The notes under the pieces were generated by a model. That model was not told the origin of the DNA, searched no databases, and worked only from the letters and a program-made list of their open reading frames with translations. A stretch of 10,899 nucleotides of DNA from Clostridia bacterium. GTDB taxonomy: Bacteria; Bacillota; Clostridia; Oscillospirales; CAG-272. The stretch is taken from contig JAGAUC010000106.1 in the NCBI GenBank assembly GCA_017621015.1, positions 1-10,899 of the forward strand, written 5' to 3'. Of this stretch, positions 1 to 6,499 are shown in pieces. A program made the translations under genes and the position numbers. Each line of letters starts with the position of its first letter. Within the stretch, counting starts at the first letter, position 1.

Positions 1-1938
1 AAATCGGATAAGGCTTTTCACAGCGTGATTCTGGAAAAGCTGATGTGGCTGACGAAAAAGGTATATGCGCTTATGGCCTTCGGCTTTTTCGGCAAGCTGT
101 TTACGGCGTATTCGGCCGAGGAGCAGCTTCTGTATGAGAGCCGCCTTTTCTCGCGCGTCCGAGACCTGAGAGGGGCTGAGTGCTTTGCCGGTGCTGTCAA
201 GCTGAGGATGGCCCGCTCCTTTGAAAACAGCGCCATTCTCGGTGCGATCGAGCGCGGACCGGCCTCTCTCATTTACAGAAAGCTGAAAACCTATGGTGCA
301 TTCCTGTTTTCTCTCGGTGCATACGGTGTTTTGGCCGGCACGATCAAGGCGTTTGCCTTTGAGAATACCACACCCGATACGCGGACCTTGTTTGTAAATG
401 TCGCCATACTTGTAATTGCCCTTCCGCTTCTTACCTCAAGGGATACACTTTCCGAGGCGTTGTTAAGGAGCCGACTTCTCTCGCCAATTCTTTTTGACTG
501 GCTTGGTGTTTCCAGAGATGCCTTCGTCAAGCAACGAGTCTATCCCAAGCGATACGCGGCGGCCACAGCCCTGGGAATGGTGTTGGGCGTTCTTACGGCT
601 TTTGTGGATCCGCTTTATTATGTGGCAATTTCGGTAGTGCTTCTTGGGGTTCTGGTGATCTTCCGTTATCCCGAGATCGGAGTTGTGGCTTGGATCGTAG
701 CCATTCCGTTTGTTGGATTCTTAAATCATGCCACCGCGGTTTTGGGGGGCATTGTCGGTGTGACAGCGGCCAGTTATCTGATCAAGCTGATTCGAGGCAA
801 GCGCACCTTCCGTATGAAGCTGATCGATTATCCGATCCTTCTGTTTGCTACGCTCTATTTGCTGGGAGGCGTTTTCAGTAAGGGTGGACTTGCTTCGCTC
901 GGTGCGTCGCTAATGTATATCCTGTTTCTTTGCGGTCATGTTCTGATCTTCAATTTGATCCGTACAAGAGAGTGGGTCAGGCGATGTGTGCTGGCGGCTG
1001 TTATTTCGGGTGCTATGGCGTGTGTTCTCGGTGTTTTCCAGATCTTTACGGGAAGCATGAACTCCTCGTGGTTGGACAACTCGCTCTTTTCCGGAATTGG
1101 CACACGCATTGTTTCAAGCTTTGATAATCCCAATGTTTTTGCCGAATATCTGCTTTTGCTCATCCCCTTTGCCCTGGCTTGTCTTTTGCGGCAGGGGAGG
1201 GGGCGCAACCGATGGATTTTTGCCATTTCCTTGACATGGATGCTCGTGTGTCTGGTCTTTACCTGGAGTCGCGGTGCATGGCTTGGCTTTTTGCTCGGTC
1301 TGCTTTTGTTCTTTGTTGTTTTTTCCAAAAAGACAGCCGTGGTTCTTCTGGGGGGCGTTGTTACGTCACCGTTTTGGTCACTTCTTGTGCCGAGTACGGT
1401 CGTTGATCGCTTTTTGAGCATTGGCAATTTGGCAGAGTCCTCGGCCTCCTACCGCATATCTGCATGGTACGGTGTGTTCGAGCTTCTTAGCCAAACGCGG
1501 TGGTGCGGCATCGGTGTTGGTCCGGCTGCCTTTGAAGCGGTTTACCCGAGCGTAGCACTGGCCGGAACGCAGGCAATCAAGCATGCACACAGCATCTATC
1601 TTCAGCTTCTTACAGAGCTTGGCATTGCAGGTCTTCTTGTGTTTTTGCTGATCGTTTTTCTGTTTGCGCAAAATTGCTTTGAATATTTGCTTCGTGTGAA
1701 CGATCGCGAGGAGCGAGGCTTGGTGATTGCCGGTATTTCCTCGGTGGCGGCTATGCTTGTGATGGGGATCACCGATCACATTTGGTATGATTATCGGATC
1801 TTCCTTTTGTTCTGGACGGTGATCGGACTTGTGAGCTCCTATATTAAATACGGTTTTACCGAGGTCAGACACTACCACGATTATGAAAACAATACACAGT
1901 ATGCCTCGTCGTTGGATATCGGCATCGAGGCGCTGTGA
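1..1938 (+). CDS. O-antigen ligase/polymerase family membrane protein, 5' end outside window
   Basis: Polytopic membrane protein of the Wzy/WaaL family, which joins or polymerises lipid-linked surface glycans on the outer face of the membrane. The frame is open from base 1. A GTG at 25 has no convincing ribosome-binding site, so I treat the gene as entering from the left edge; 645 codons are visible. After about 90 mostly soluble residues come roughly a dozen hydrophobic segments. Family hallmarks, counted from base 1, are TWSRGAW near codons 421-427, SYRISAW further on, and KHAHSIYLQLLTELG near 527-541; this is the usual Wzy_C arrangement, with the charged/His residues in the large extracytoplasmic loop. 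The stop is TGA, 15 bases before the next gene, so they are probably co-transcribed. Family assignment is firm. Whether it acts as ligase or polymerase, and on which glycan, cannot be read from the sequence. Confidence 0.85.
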   Translation, partial: KSDKAFHSVILEKLMWLTKKVYALMAFGFFGKLFTAYSAEEQLLYESRLFSRVRDLRGAECFAGAVKLRMARSFENSAILGAIERGPASLIYRKLKTYGAFLFSLGAYGVLAGTIKAFAFENTTPDTRTLFVNVAILVIALPLLTSRDTLSEALLRSRLLSPILFDWLGVSRDAFVKQRVYPKRYAAATALGMVLGVLTAFVDPLYYVAISVVLLGVLVIFRYPEIGVVAWIVAIPFVGFLNHATAVLGGIVGVTAASYLIKLIRGKRTFRMKLIDYPILLFATLYLLGGVFSKGGLASLGASLMYILFLCGHVLIFNLIRTREWVRRCVLAAVISGAMACVLGVFQIFTGSMNSSWLDNSLFSGIGTRIVSSFDNPNVFAEYLLLLIPFALACLLRQGRGRNRWIFAISLTWMLVCLVFTWSRGAWLGFLLGLLLFFVVFSKKTAVVLLGGVVTSPFWSLLVPSTVVDRFLSIGNLAESSASYRISAWYGVFELLSQTRWCGIGVGPAAFEAVYPSVALAGTQAIKHAHSIYLQLLTELGIAGLLVFLLIVFLFAQNCFEYLLRVNDREERGLVIAGISSVAAMLVMGITDHIWYDYRIFLLFWTVIGLVSSYIKYGFTEVRHYHDYENNTQYASSLDIGIEAL

Positions 1939-1953
1939 GAAAGGCGATAAACT

Positions 1954-2445
1954 ATGGAAGAAAGAACCGCAGGCCTTGGTTTGGGAAAAACCAAGCGTGG
2001 AAAATTCAATTTGGTTGTACGATTGTTTGGGTTATTGGTCGCAGGCATCTTGTTTGCGGTCGTATTCTGGCTGGATCCGTTTTCGCTCAATGTTTTTGGC
2101 AGCACTGAGAAAAACGTGGTGCTTGAATATACTGTTGAGATCGAATACGTGGAGGCATCGCTTGTGGATAACGTCCGTCTTGGTGACGAGGCACTGAATG
2201 CCGTGACTAAGGCCTCGATGGGACGTGTCAGCGCGGTGCGGAATGACATCCTGTACGCAGAGGTATACTATGATAGCGAGGAGGATACGGTCAGTATGAA
2301 GGAGTATCCCGACCGCTACAACCTTCAGATCACAATTACGGCCAATGCCGTTTTTGAGGAGGGTAAGGGCTATAGCGTGAAGGGAAGCCGCATTGCCGTT
2401 GGCGGTGCCTATTCGCTGACGTTTCCGGAATATGCCGGAAACTGA
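1954..2445 (+). CDS. DUF4330-like single-pass membrane protein (first of two)
   Basis: A 163-residue protein of unknown biochemical role. A basic N-terminus (KTKRGK) is followed by one hydrophobic segment at about residues 19-40, then an approximately 120-residue beta-rich domain predicted to lie outside the membrane. ATG 1954 follows an AAAGG Shine-Dalgarno by about nine bases. It resembles the next gene in layout: a transmembrane anchor, a stretch of the form EYxVxI, a GD turn, then a P-x-R/S region and a closing strand with a Tyr-rich G-x-Y pattern. I read both as members of the DUF4330 family. Position 15 bases after the O-antigen ligase gene suggests a shared operon and a role in surface polysaccharide assembly, but that role is inference from context only. 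Confidence 0.7.
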   Translation: MEERTAGLGLGKTKRGKFNLVVRLFGLLVAGILFAVVFWLDPFSLNVFGSTEKNVVLEYTVEIEYVEASLVDNVRLGDEALNAVTKASMGRVSAVRNDILYAEVYYDSEEDTVSMKEYPDRYNLQITITANAVFEEGKGYSVKGSRIAVGGAYSLTFPEYAGN

Positions 2446-2479
2446 TATTGTATCAGCTTGAGAGAGGTTGGATAAGGAT

Positions 2480-2977
2480 ATGGCAAGATTAACAAAGAAA
2501 ATGGGAAGCAGAGCGAGATGGAATCTGGTCGATCTTATCGTTATTCTGCTGGTATTCATTTGTTTGCTTGGCGCCATCATTCGAGTGGGAGGCAAGGATT
2601 GGTTTGTCGGAGGCTCGGATCTTCGCGAGTACGAGATTTATTTTTCGGTTACCGATATTGCTTATACCTCCGAGGATGCACTTGTGATCGGTGATACGGT
2701 AACACTTTGCGACAGCGGAGCAGTACTCGGGGAACTGAAAAGCATAGATTCGATTTTGCCGTCTACGCTGTATGTAAAGGATGCCGACGGAAATGTGTTG
2801 AGTGTGAACTATCCGGAATCCATCCGTATCGATGTGACGGGAACGGTAAGCTCGCGCGGCAGGAAAACAGATAACGGATATCTTCTGGGGGGTACGGCCT
2901 ATTTGGCGCCCGGTAAGGCATACCGTGTCCAAACCGAGCATATGGATTTCACGATGAACATTCTCGACATTGAGTGA
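2480..2977 (+). CDS. DUF4330-like single-pass membrane protein (second of two)
   Basis: A 165-residue protein from ATG 2480. A TTG at 2468 in the same frame is possible but abuts the AGAGAGG stretch, leaving no spacing; from ATG 2480 that Shine-Dalgarno sits a long 12 bases away, so the start is uncertain by four codons. There is a basic N-terminus (RLTKK, RAR), one membrane helix at about residues 15-34, then an extracytoplasmic beta-rich domain containing YEIYFSVTDI, VIGDTV, VLGELKSID and a P-E-S-I-R-I-D strand. These line up in order with similar segments of the preceding protein, which suggests an old duplication. The function is not established. No clear terminator follows; the region after it is AT-rich and holds the promoter for HPr. 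Confidence 0.75.
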   Translation: MARLTKKMGSRARWNLVDLIVILLVFICLLGAIIRVGGKDWFVGGSDLREYEIYFSVTDIAYTSEDALVIGDTVTLCDSGAVLGELKSIDSILPSTLYVKDADGNVLSVNYPESIRIDVTGTVSSRGRKTDNGYLLGGTAYLAPGKAYRVQTEHMDFTMNILDIE

Positions 2978-3068
2978 AAATGACGTTTTTTTGTTTAAAT
3001 ATATAAAAAACGCACAATATTTTTGTTCTTTTCGTGTAAAATTCATCAAAAAGCACAAAGAAATTCTC

Positions 3069-3097
3069 TTGATTTTATGCCGAATTTTTGATATACT
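3069..3097 (+). promoter_or_regulatory. Sigma-A type promoter for HPr
   Basis: The -35 TTGATT (3069-3074) and the -10 TATACT (3092-3097) are separated by exactly 17 bases in an AT-rich gap. Predicted transcription start is near 3104, giving a leader of about 70 bases before the HPr start codon. The match to consensus is good; activity is inferred. Confidence 0.7.
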
Positions 3098-3174
3098 TAT
3101 TAGGCATGTGAATATATGTGTAATACAGATGACTGACGGCCGCGGCATGGCCGGATGATTTTAGGAGCGATAAG

Positions 3175-3438
3175 ATGATTTCAAGAGAGGTTACCATTAC
3201 CAATTCGATCGGGTTGCACGCGAGACCGGCTACCTTCTTTATTCAGAAAGCAAATTCATACAAGTGCTCGATTTGGGTAGAAAAAGATGACCGAAGAGTG
3301 AATGCAAAGAGCCTTCTCGGTGTTCTTTCCTTGGGAATTGCCCAGGGCATGACCGTTACGCTGATCGCAGACGGACAGGACGAGGAGACAGCACTCGACG
3401 GTCTTGTGGAATTGATTCAAACGGGTTTTGTCGAATAA
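3175..3438 (+). CDS. ptsH: HPr phosphocarrier protein
   Basis: An 87-residue phosphocarrier of the sugar phosphotransferase system. It takes phosphate from enzyme I on a histidine and passes it to sugar-specific EIIA proteins in the cytoplasm. The active-site motif GLHARPAT places His15 correctly, and the regulatory helix reads VNAKSLLGVLSLGI with Ser46 in register. Low-GC Gram-positives phosphorylate that serine with HPr kinase for CcpA-dependent catabolite control. The presence of His15 argues against the Crh paralogue, which has lost it. Length is typical of the family. ATG 3175 is preceded by AGGAG with seven-base spacing. The gene is a single unit with its own promoter and terminator and is not beside ptsI in this window. 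The symbol assumes this is the main HPr; a genome could hold a second copy. Confidence 0.93.
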   Translation: MISREVTITNSIGLHARPATFFIQKANSYKCSIWVEKDDRRVNAKSLLGVLSLGIAQGMTVTLIADGQDEETALDGLVELIQTGFVE

Positions 3439-3458
3439 GCGACAATTCATAGAGGGAA

Positions 3459-3492
3459 AAGCGGTAAGGGATAACCTTACCGCTTGTTTTTT
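3459..3492 (+). terminator. Rho-independent terminator after HPr
   Basis: The 11-bp perfect stem AAGCGGTAAGG / CCTTACCGCTT (3459-3469 and 3475-3485) has a five-base loop and is followed by G and six T (3487-3492). The T-tract runs almost directly into the uvrC Shine-Dalgarno, so transcription of uvrC from the HPr promoter would need read-through. Confidence 0.9.
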
Positions 3493-3493
3493 C

Positions 3494-3498
3494 GGAGG
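3494..3498 (+). promoter_or_regulatory. Ribosome-binding site deciding the uvrC start
   Basis: GGAGG ends at 3498. In-frame candidates are GTG 3498, ATG 3501 and ATG 3507; only ATG 3507 has usable spacing (eight bases), so it is the chosen start. Confidence 0.8.
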
Positions 3499-3506
3499 TG
3501 ATGAGA

Positions 3507-4151
3507 ATGCAAAAGCAGGAGCGAATGGAGCGGTTGCTGGAAAAGGCAAATTCCTTGCCGCTTTGCCCCGGTGTTTATATTATGAAAAACTCACAGGGCA
3601 AGGTGATCTACGTCGGCAAATCGCGCAAGCTCAAAAGCCGCGTTTCTCAATATTTTCAAAACAGCGAAAAGAATCTAAAGACCATGCGAATGGTTTCGCT
3701 TGTCGAGGATTTTGACTATATTGTGTGCCGTACCGAGATCGAGGCTCTCAGCCTGGAGAACAACCTCATCAAGCGGCACGCGCCCAAATACAACATACGC
3801 CTGAAGGATTCCAAATCCTATCCTTATATAAAGGTGACGGGAGAGGAATATCCGCGCATTCTCTTTACCCGAAGCCGCCAGAATGACAGGGCTAAATATT
3901 ACGGCCCCTATACAGGCACGGCCACGGTCTTTTCGATCTTGTCGCTTTTGCATAAGGAATTTGGTATACCGTCGTGTAAGCGGCGGTTCCCACGTGATAT
4001 TGGGAAGGAACGGCCGTGTATCTATTATCAGATGAAGCAGTGCTGCGGACTTTGCACGGGCGATATCTCGGGCGAGGAATATGCGGAGATGATCCGTGCG
4101 GCCACCGAGATTCTCAGGGGAAACACCGCCAAGGTACGGCACGCGCTGTAA
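3507..4151 (+). CDS. uvrC: UvrC N-terminal half: GIY-YIG nuclease and iron-sulfur region
   Basis: First 214 residues of the excision nuclease subunit that, with UvrA and UvrB, cuts DNA on the 3' side of lesions. The GIY-YIG domain is complete: PGVY at residues 21-24, YVGKS at 35-39, Arg45 in the following helix, and the conserved region leading to YYGPYTG. Four cysteines with the spacing C-x13-C-x7-C-x3-C match the cluster ligands known in UvrC. Translation ends at TAA 4149 just inside the UvrB/UvrC (UVR) motif, so this fragment alone should lack the contact needed for UvrB recruitment. It begins just after the HPr terminator with no obvious promoter of its own. The domain call is firm. Whether the fragment is functional is unknown. 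Confidence 0.85.
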   Translation: MQKQERMERLLEKANSLPLCPGVYIMKNSQGKVIYVGKSRKLKSRVSQYFQNSEKNLKTMRMVSLVEDFDYIVCRTEIEALSLENNLIKRHAPKYNIRLKDSKSYPYIKVTGEEYPRILFTRSRQNDRAKYYGPYTGTATVFSILSLLHKEFGIPSCKRRFPRDIGKERPCIYYQMKQCCGLCTGDISGEEYAEMIRAATEILRGNTAKVRHAL

Positions 4152-4157
4152 GAAAAA

Positions 4158-5348
4158 ATGCTTGCATATGCCGAGGAGGAGCGCTACGAGGCGGCTATGC
4201 GATGCCGCAACACCATCCGCGCGCTGGAAAAGCTTTCGGAAACGCAGAAGGTAGTATCCTCACCCGACGACAATCGGGATATCTTCGGTCTGTACGCCGG
4301 GGAGCTTGCTTCTTCAGTTTCGGTTCTGAATGTACGGGACGGCGTGGTGATGAACAAGTCGGACTTTGTGTTTGGCAAGGAAAAGCTACTTGATGATAGC
4401 GGTCTTGGAAGCTTTCTTTGTGAATATTACCGCGGTAAGGGGGATATTCCGCCGGAGATCTGCCTTTCCTTTTCGCTTGACGAGGAGGAAAAAAGCCTTG
4501 TGGAACAATATCTTTTGAATACCGCCGATGTAAGAGCCACGCTCCGCATCCCCGAGCGCGGGGACAAAAAGGTGCTTTGCGATATCGCGGTCAACAACGC
4601 CGAGCAGGCGGTGCTTCAGTATATCAAGGAGACCGAGCGCTCCGACAGTACGCTGGCAACGCTGGCGGCGCTTTTGGGACTTGAGGTCTTGCCCGAGCGT
4701 ATCGAGGTATATGACATTTCCAACCTCGGCAAGGAGCACAAGACCGCGGGCATGATCGTGTATGAGGACGGAAAACTCAAGCGCTCGGACTACCGAAGCT
4801 TTTTGATCAAGAGCGTGGAGGGCACCGATGACTACGCGTGTATGCATGAGGCGCTTTCACGGCGTCTTTCCCATCTTTCGGATGAAAGCGGCTCGTTTTC
4901 CGAGCTTCCAGATCTGCTTTTGCTGGACGGCGGTCGCGGTCACGTTTCGGTGGTAAAGGAGCTTTTGGCGGAGATGAGGCTTTGCATTCCCGTTTTCGGT
5001 ATGGTGAAGGATGATTTTCACAAAACGCGTGCGCTGTGCACCGATACCGAGGAGATCAACATCGCGCGCCACCAAGCGGTCTTTGTTTTCCTATATAAAT
5101 TGCAGGAGGAGGTTCACCGCTATACCGTGTCCAAAATGACCAGCGCCAAGCTCAAAACGCTGAAGTCTTCGTCACTTGAGCAGATCAAGGGAATCGGAGC
5201 ACAAAAGGCGAAAAATCTTCTGCTGGCGTTTGAAAGCATGGAGGAGCTGCGCGCGGCCGAGCTTTCGGAGATCGCGCGTGTAAAGGGCATTCGCGAGAGC
5301 GATGCCAGGGCAGTGTATGATTTTTTTCACGGAGGAAAAGAAGAATGA
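4158..5348 (+). CDS. uvrC: UvrC C-terminal half: UVR motif, RNase H-like nuclease, HhH domain
   Basis: In frame with the N-terminal half, starting at an ATG six bases after its stop codon. It holds the rest of the UVR motif (EERYEAAMRCRNTI), then the endonuclease domain that makes the 5' incision, then a C-terminal helix-hairpin-helix DNA-binding region (IKGIGAQKAKNLL and VKGIRESDARAVYDFF). Numbered from ATG 3507, the candidate catalytic residues are Asp403 (EVYDIS), Asp441/442 (GTDDY), Asp474 (LLDGGRGH) and His537 (EEVHRY), corresponding in order to the acidic and His residues known in characterised UvrC. No decay is visible. There is no Shine-Dalgarno before 4158, so expression would rely on reinitiation after the nearby stop, on readthrough, or not occur. 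The stop overlaps the rsmD start by four bases. Confidence 0.83.
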   Translation: MLAYAEEERYEAAMRCRNTIRALEKLSETQKVVSSPDDNRDIFGLYAGELASSVSVLNVRDGVVMNKSDFVFGKEKLLDDSGLGSFLCEYYRGKGDIPPEICLSFSLDEEEKSLVEQYLLNTADVRATLRIPERGDKKVLCDIAVNNAEQAVLQYIKETERSDSTLATLAALLGLEVLPERIEVYDISNLGKEHKTAGMIVYEDGKLKRSDYRSFLIKSVEGTDDYACMHEALSRRLSHLSDESGSFSELPDLLLLDGGRGHVSVVKELLAEMRLCIPVFGMVKDDFHKTRALCTDTEEINIARHQAVFVFLYKLQEEVHRYTVSKMTSAKLKTLKSSSLEQIKGIGAQKAKNLLLAFESMEELRAAELSEIARVKGIRESDARAVYDFFHGGKEE

Positions 5349-5899
5349 GGATCATAACGGGTAGCGCAAGAGGGGTTTCTCTGTTTACTCTTGCCGGTGA
5401 AAATACAAGACCTACCTCGGAGCGAACCAAGGAGGCGGTCTTTTCGATGCTCCAGTTTGACATCGAGGGACGTCGCGTTCTGGACCTGTTTGCCGGCTCG
5501 GGGCAGATGGGACTTGAGGCACTCAGCCGCGGTGCGGAATTTGCTGTTCTTGTGGACAAATCGAGAGAGGCGGCCGCCATTATTGAAAAGAACGTGGCCA
5601 AAACCAAGCTTGGTGAAAAATGCCGCGTGATCTGCGGTGATTCCTTGGATTATCTGAAAAAGCAAAAGGATCGCTTTGACATTGTCTGGCTGGATCCGCC
5701 GTATGACAGCGGACTTTTGAAGCAGGCACTGGGACTTCTCCTTGAGGGGGACTTCCTCAAGCCAAGCACCATACTGGTATGCGAGAGCCGCGAGGAGGAT
5801 ATCTTTGCCGAGGCTAAGGAGCTTCGTGAGCAATTCCTGATCGTTCGTAAGGCCAAATACGGAATCGCGCATGTGACGCTTTTGAAGCCTTTAAGGTAA
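5345..5899 (+). CDS. rsmD: 16S rRNA (guanine-966-N2)-methyltransferase RsmD
   Basis: A 184-residue cytoplasmic enzyme that transfers a methyl group from S-adenosylmethionine to N2 of G966 in 16S rRNA during small-subunit assembly. Seen directly: N-terminal MRIITGSARG with TRPTSERTKEAVFSML (the RNA/substrate-side signature), the SAM-binding loop DLFAGSGQMGLEAL at residues 47-60, and the catalytic DPPY at 117-120 typical of N2-guanine methyltransferases. Length matches the family. ATG 5345 overlaps the uvrC stop as ATGA and has GGAGG at 5331-5335, nine bases upstream, so translation is probably coupled to uvrC. The rsmD-coaD pairing downstream is a common order in Firmicutes and supports the assignment. 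Confidence 0.95.
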   Translation: MRIITGSARGVSLFTLAGENTRPTSERTKEAVFSMLQFDIEGRRVLDLFAGSGQMGLEALSRGAEFAVLVDKSREAAAIIEKNVAKTKLGEKCRVICGDSLDYLKKQKDRFDIVWLDPPYDSGLLKQALGLLLEGDFLKPSTILVCESREEDIFAEAKELREQFLIVRKAKYGIAHVTLLKPLR

Positions 5900-5932
5900 G
5901 CAACAACAAAACGCTTGAAAGGAAGATACACT

Positions 5933-6415
5933 ATGAGTCTTGCCATTGTCCCCGGAAGCTTTGATCCCATCACCGTCGGTCACGTCGACGTGATCGAGAG
6001 AACGGCAAAGCTATTTGATACCGTTGTTGTGGCGGTTATTATGAACGCCAGCAAGGAATATCGGTTTACCATCGAGCAGCGCGCACAGCTCGCCAAGATC
6101 TCCTGCGCGCACATCCCGAACGTCAAGGTACTGGTCAGCGAGGGGATGCTTGTGGATGTGGTAAGGGAGTTGGGTGCTACTGCCATTGTCAAGGGTGTCC
6201 GTACGGCAAAGGACTTTGCCTACGAGCAAAAGATGGCGCACTATAACCGCGCCCTTAATCCCAAAGCGGAAACGCTGTATCTTCCGTGCTCGCCCGAGCT
6301 TAAGCGGATCAGCTCCACGCTGGTGAGAAAGCGTATGGATGAAAACCGCTCGCTGGAAGGCATCCTTATGCCCGAGGCGATCCGCAAGCTCAAGGAGGGC
6401 TTTGACCCCAAATAA
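5933..6415 (+). CDS. coaD: Phosphopantetheine adenylyltransferase (PPAT)
   Basis: A 160-residue cytoplasmic enzyme for the fourth step of coenzyme A synthesis, joining ATP and 4'-phosphopantetheine to form dephospho-CoA and pyrophosphate. The nucleotidyltransferase motif GSFDPITVGH is at residues 8-17 with catalytic His17. The basic substrate-binding segment KGVR is at 87-90 and the second ATP motif ISSTLVR at 126-132; all three are intact. ATG 5933 follows AGGAAG with a workable gap; an in-frame TTG at 5915 lies in the spacer with no ribosome-binding site and is rejected. It starts 33 bases after rsmD and is likely co-transcribed with it. The gene after it, spoIVA, is separated by a long inverted repeat. 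Confidence 0.96.
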   Translation: MSLAIVPGSFDPITVGHVDVIERTAKLFDTVVVAVIMNASKEYRFTIEQRAQLAKISCAHIPNVKVLVSEGMLVDVVRELGATAIVKGVRTAKDFAYEQKMAHYNRALNPKAETLYLPCSPELKRISSTLVRKRMDENRSLEGILMPEAIRKLKEGFDPK

Positions 6416-6437
6416 AATCAAAAAAGAGTTCTAAACC

Positions 6438-6499
6438 AAAAAAGTCTCCCATATGCTTTACTGTATAAAAAAACGGCAAAGGATACGGGAGGCTTTTTT
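6438..6499 (+). promoter_or_regulatory. Long inverted repeat: coaD terminator-like hairpin that contains the spoIVA ribosome-binding site
   Basis: The 5' arm 6438-6450 (AAAAAAGTCTCCC) pairs over 13 bp, with one G-T wobble, with the 3' arm 6487-6499 (GGGAGGCTTTTTT). The loop is 36 bases. The 3' arm includes GGGAGG, the only Shine-Dalgarno for spoIVA, and ends in six T immediately before its ATG. A transcript running in from coaD would therefore form either a terminator or a hairpin hiding the ribosome-binding site. The long loop makes it weaker than a normal terminator. Confidence 0.6.

Larger units (their letters stand above)
3507..5348 (+). pseudogene. uvrC: uvrC as a whole, interrupted by one in-frame TAA
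   Basis: Read straight through, this frame gives 613 codons, a normal UvrC length, with every expected domain in order. A single TAA at 4149-4151 (codon 215) divides it. The frame is unchanged on the two sides, so it is a nonsense change and not a frameshift. It may be a genuine inactivating mutation, a tolerated split into two polypeptides, or a base-call error. The two halves are described separately below. Confidence 0.75.

Noticed and set aside
936..1878. Long open frames antisense to the O-antigen ligase gene
   Set aside because: They are shadows of the coding strand; no ribosome-binding sites and implausible basic, low-complexity translations.
2984..3012. Terminator after the second DUF4330-like gene
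   Set aside because: CGTTTTTT/AAAAAACG can pair but the stem is nearly all A-T, the loop is long and no T-tract follows.
4149..4151. TAA as a recoded sense codon
   Set aside because: TAA terminates HPr, rsmD, coaD, spoIVA and other genes here, and no recoding element is evident.
6400..6499. Sigma-E or sigma-K promoter for spoIVA
   Set aside because: CATATGCT and GTATAAA resemble parts of these promoters, but no paired -35/-10 with correct spacing was found; one may exist that I cannot see.
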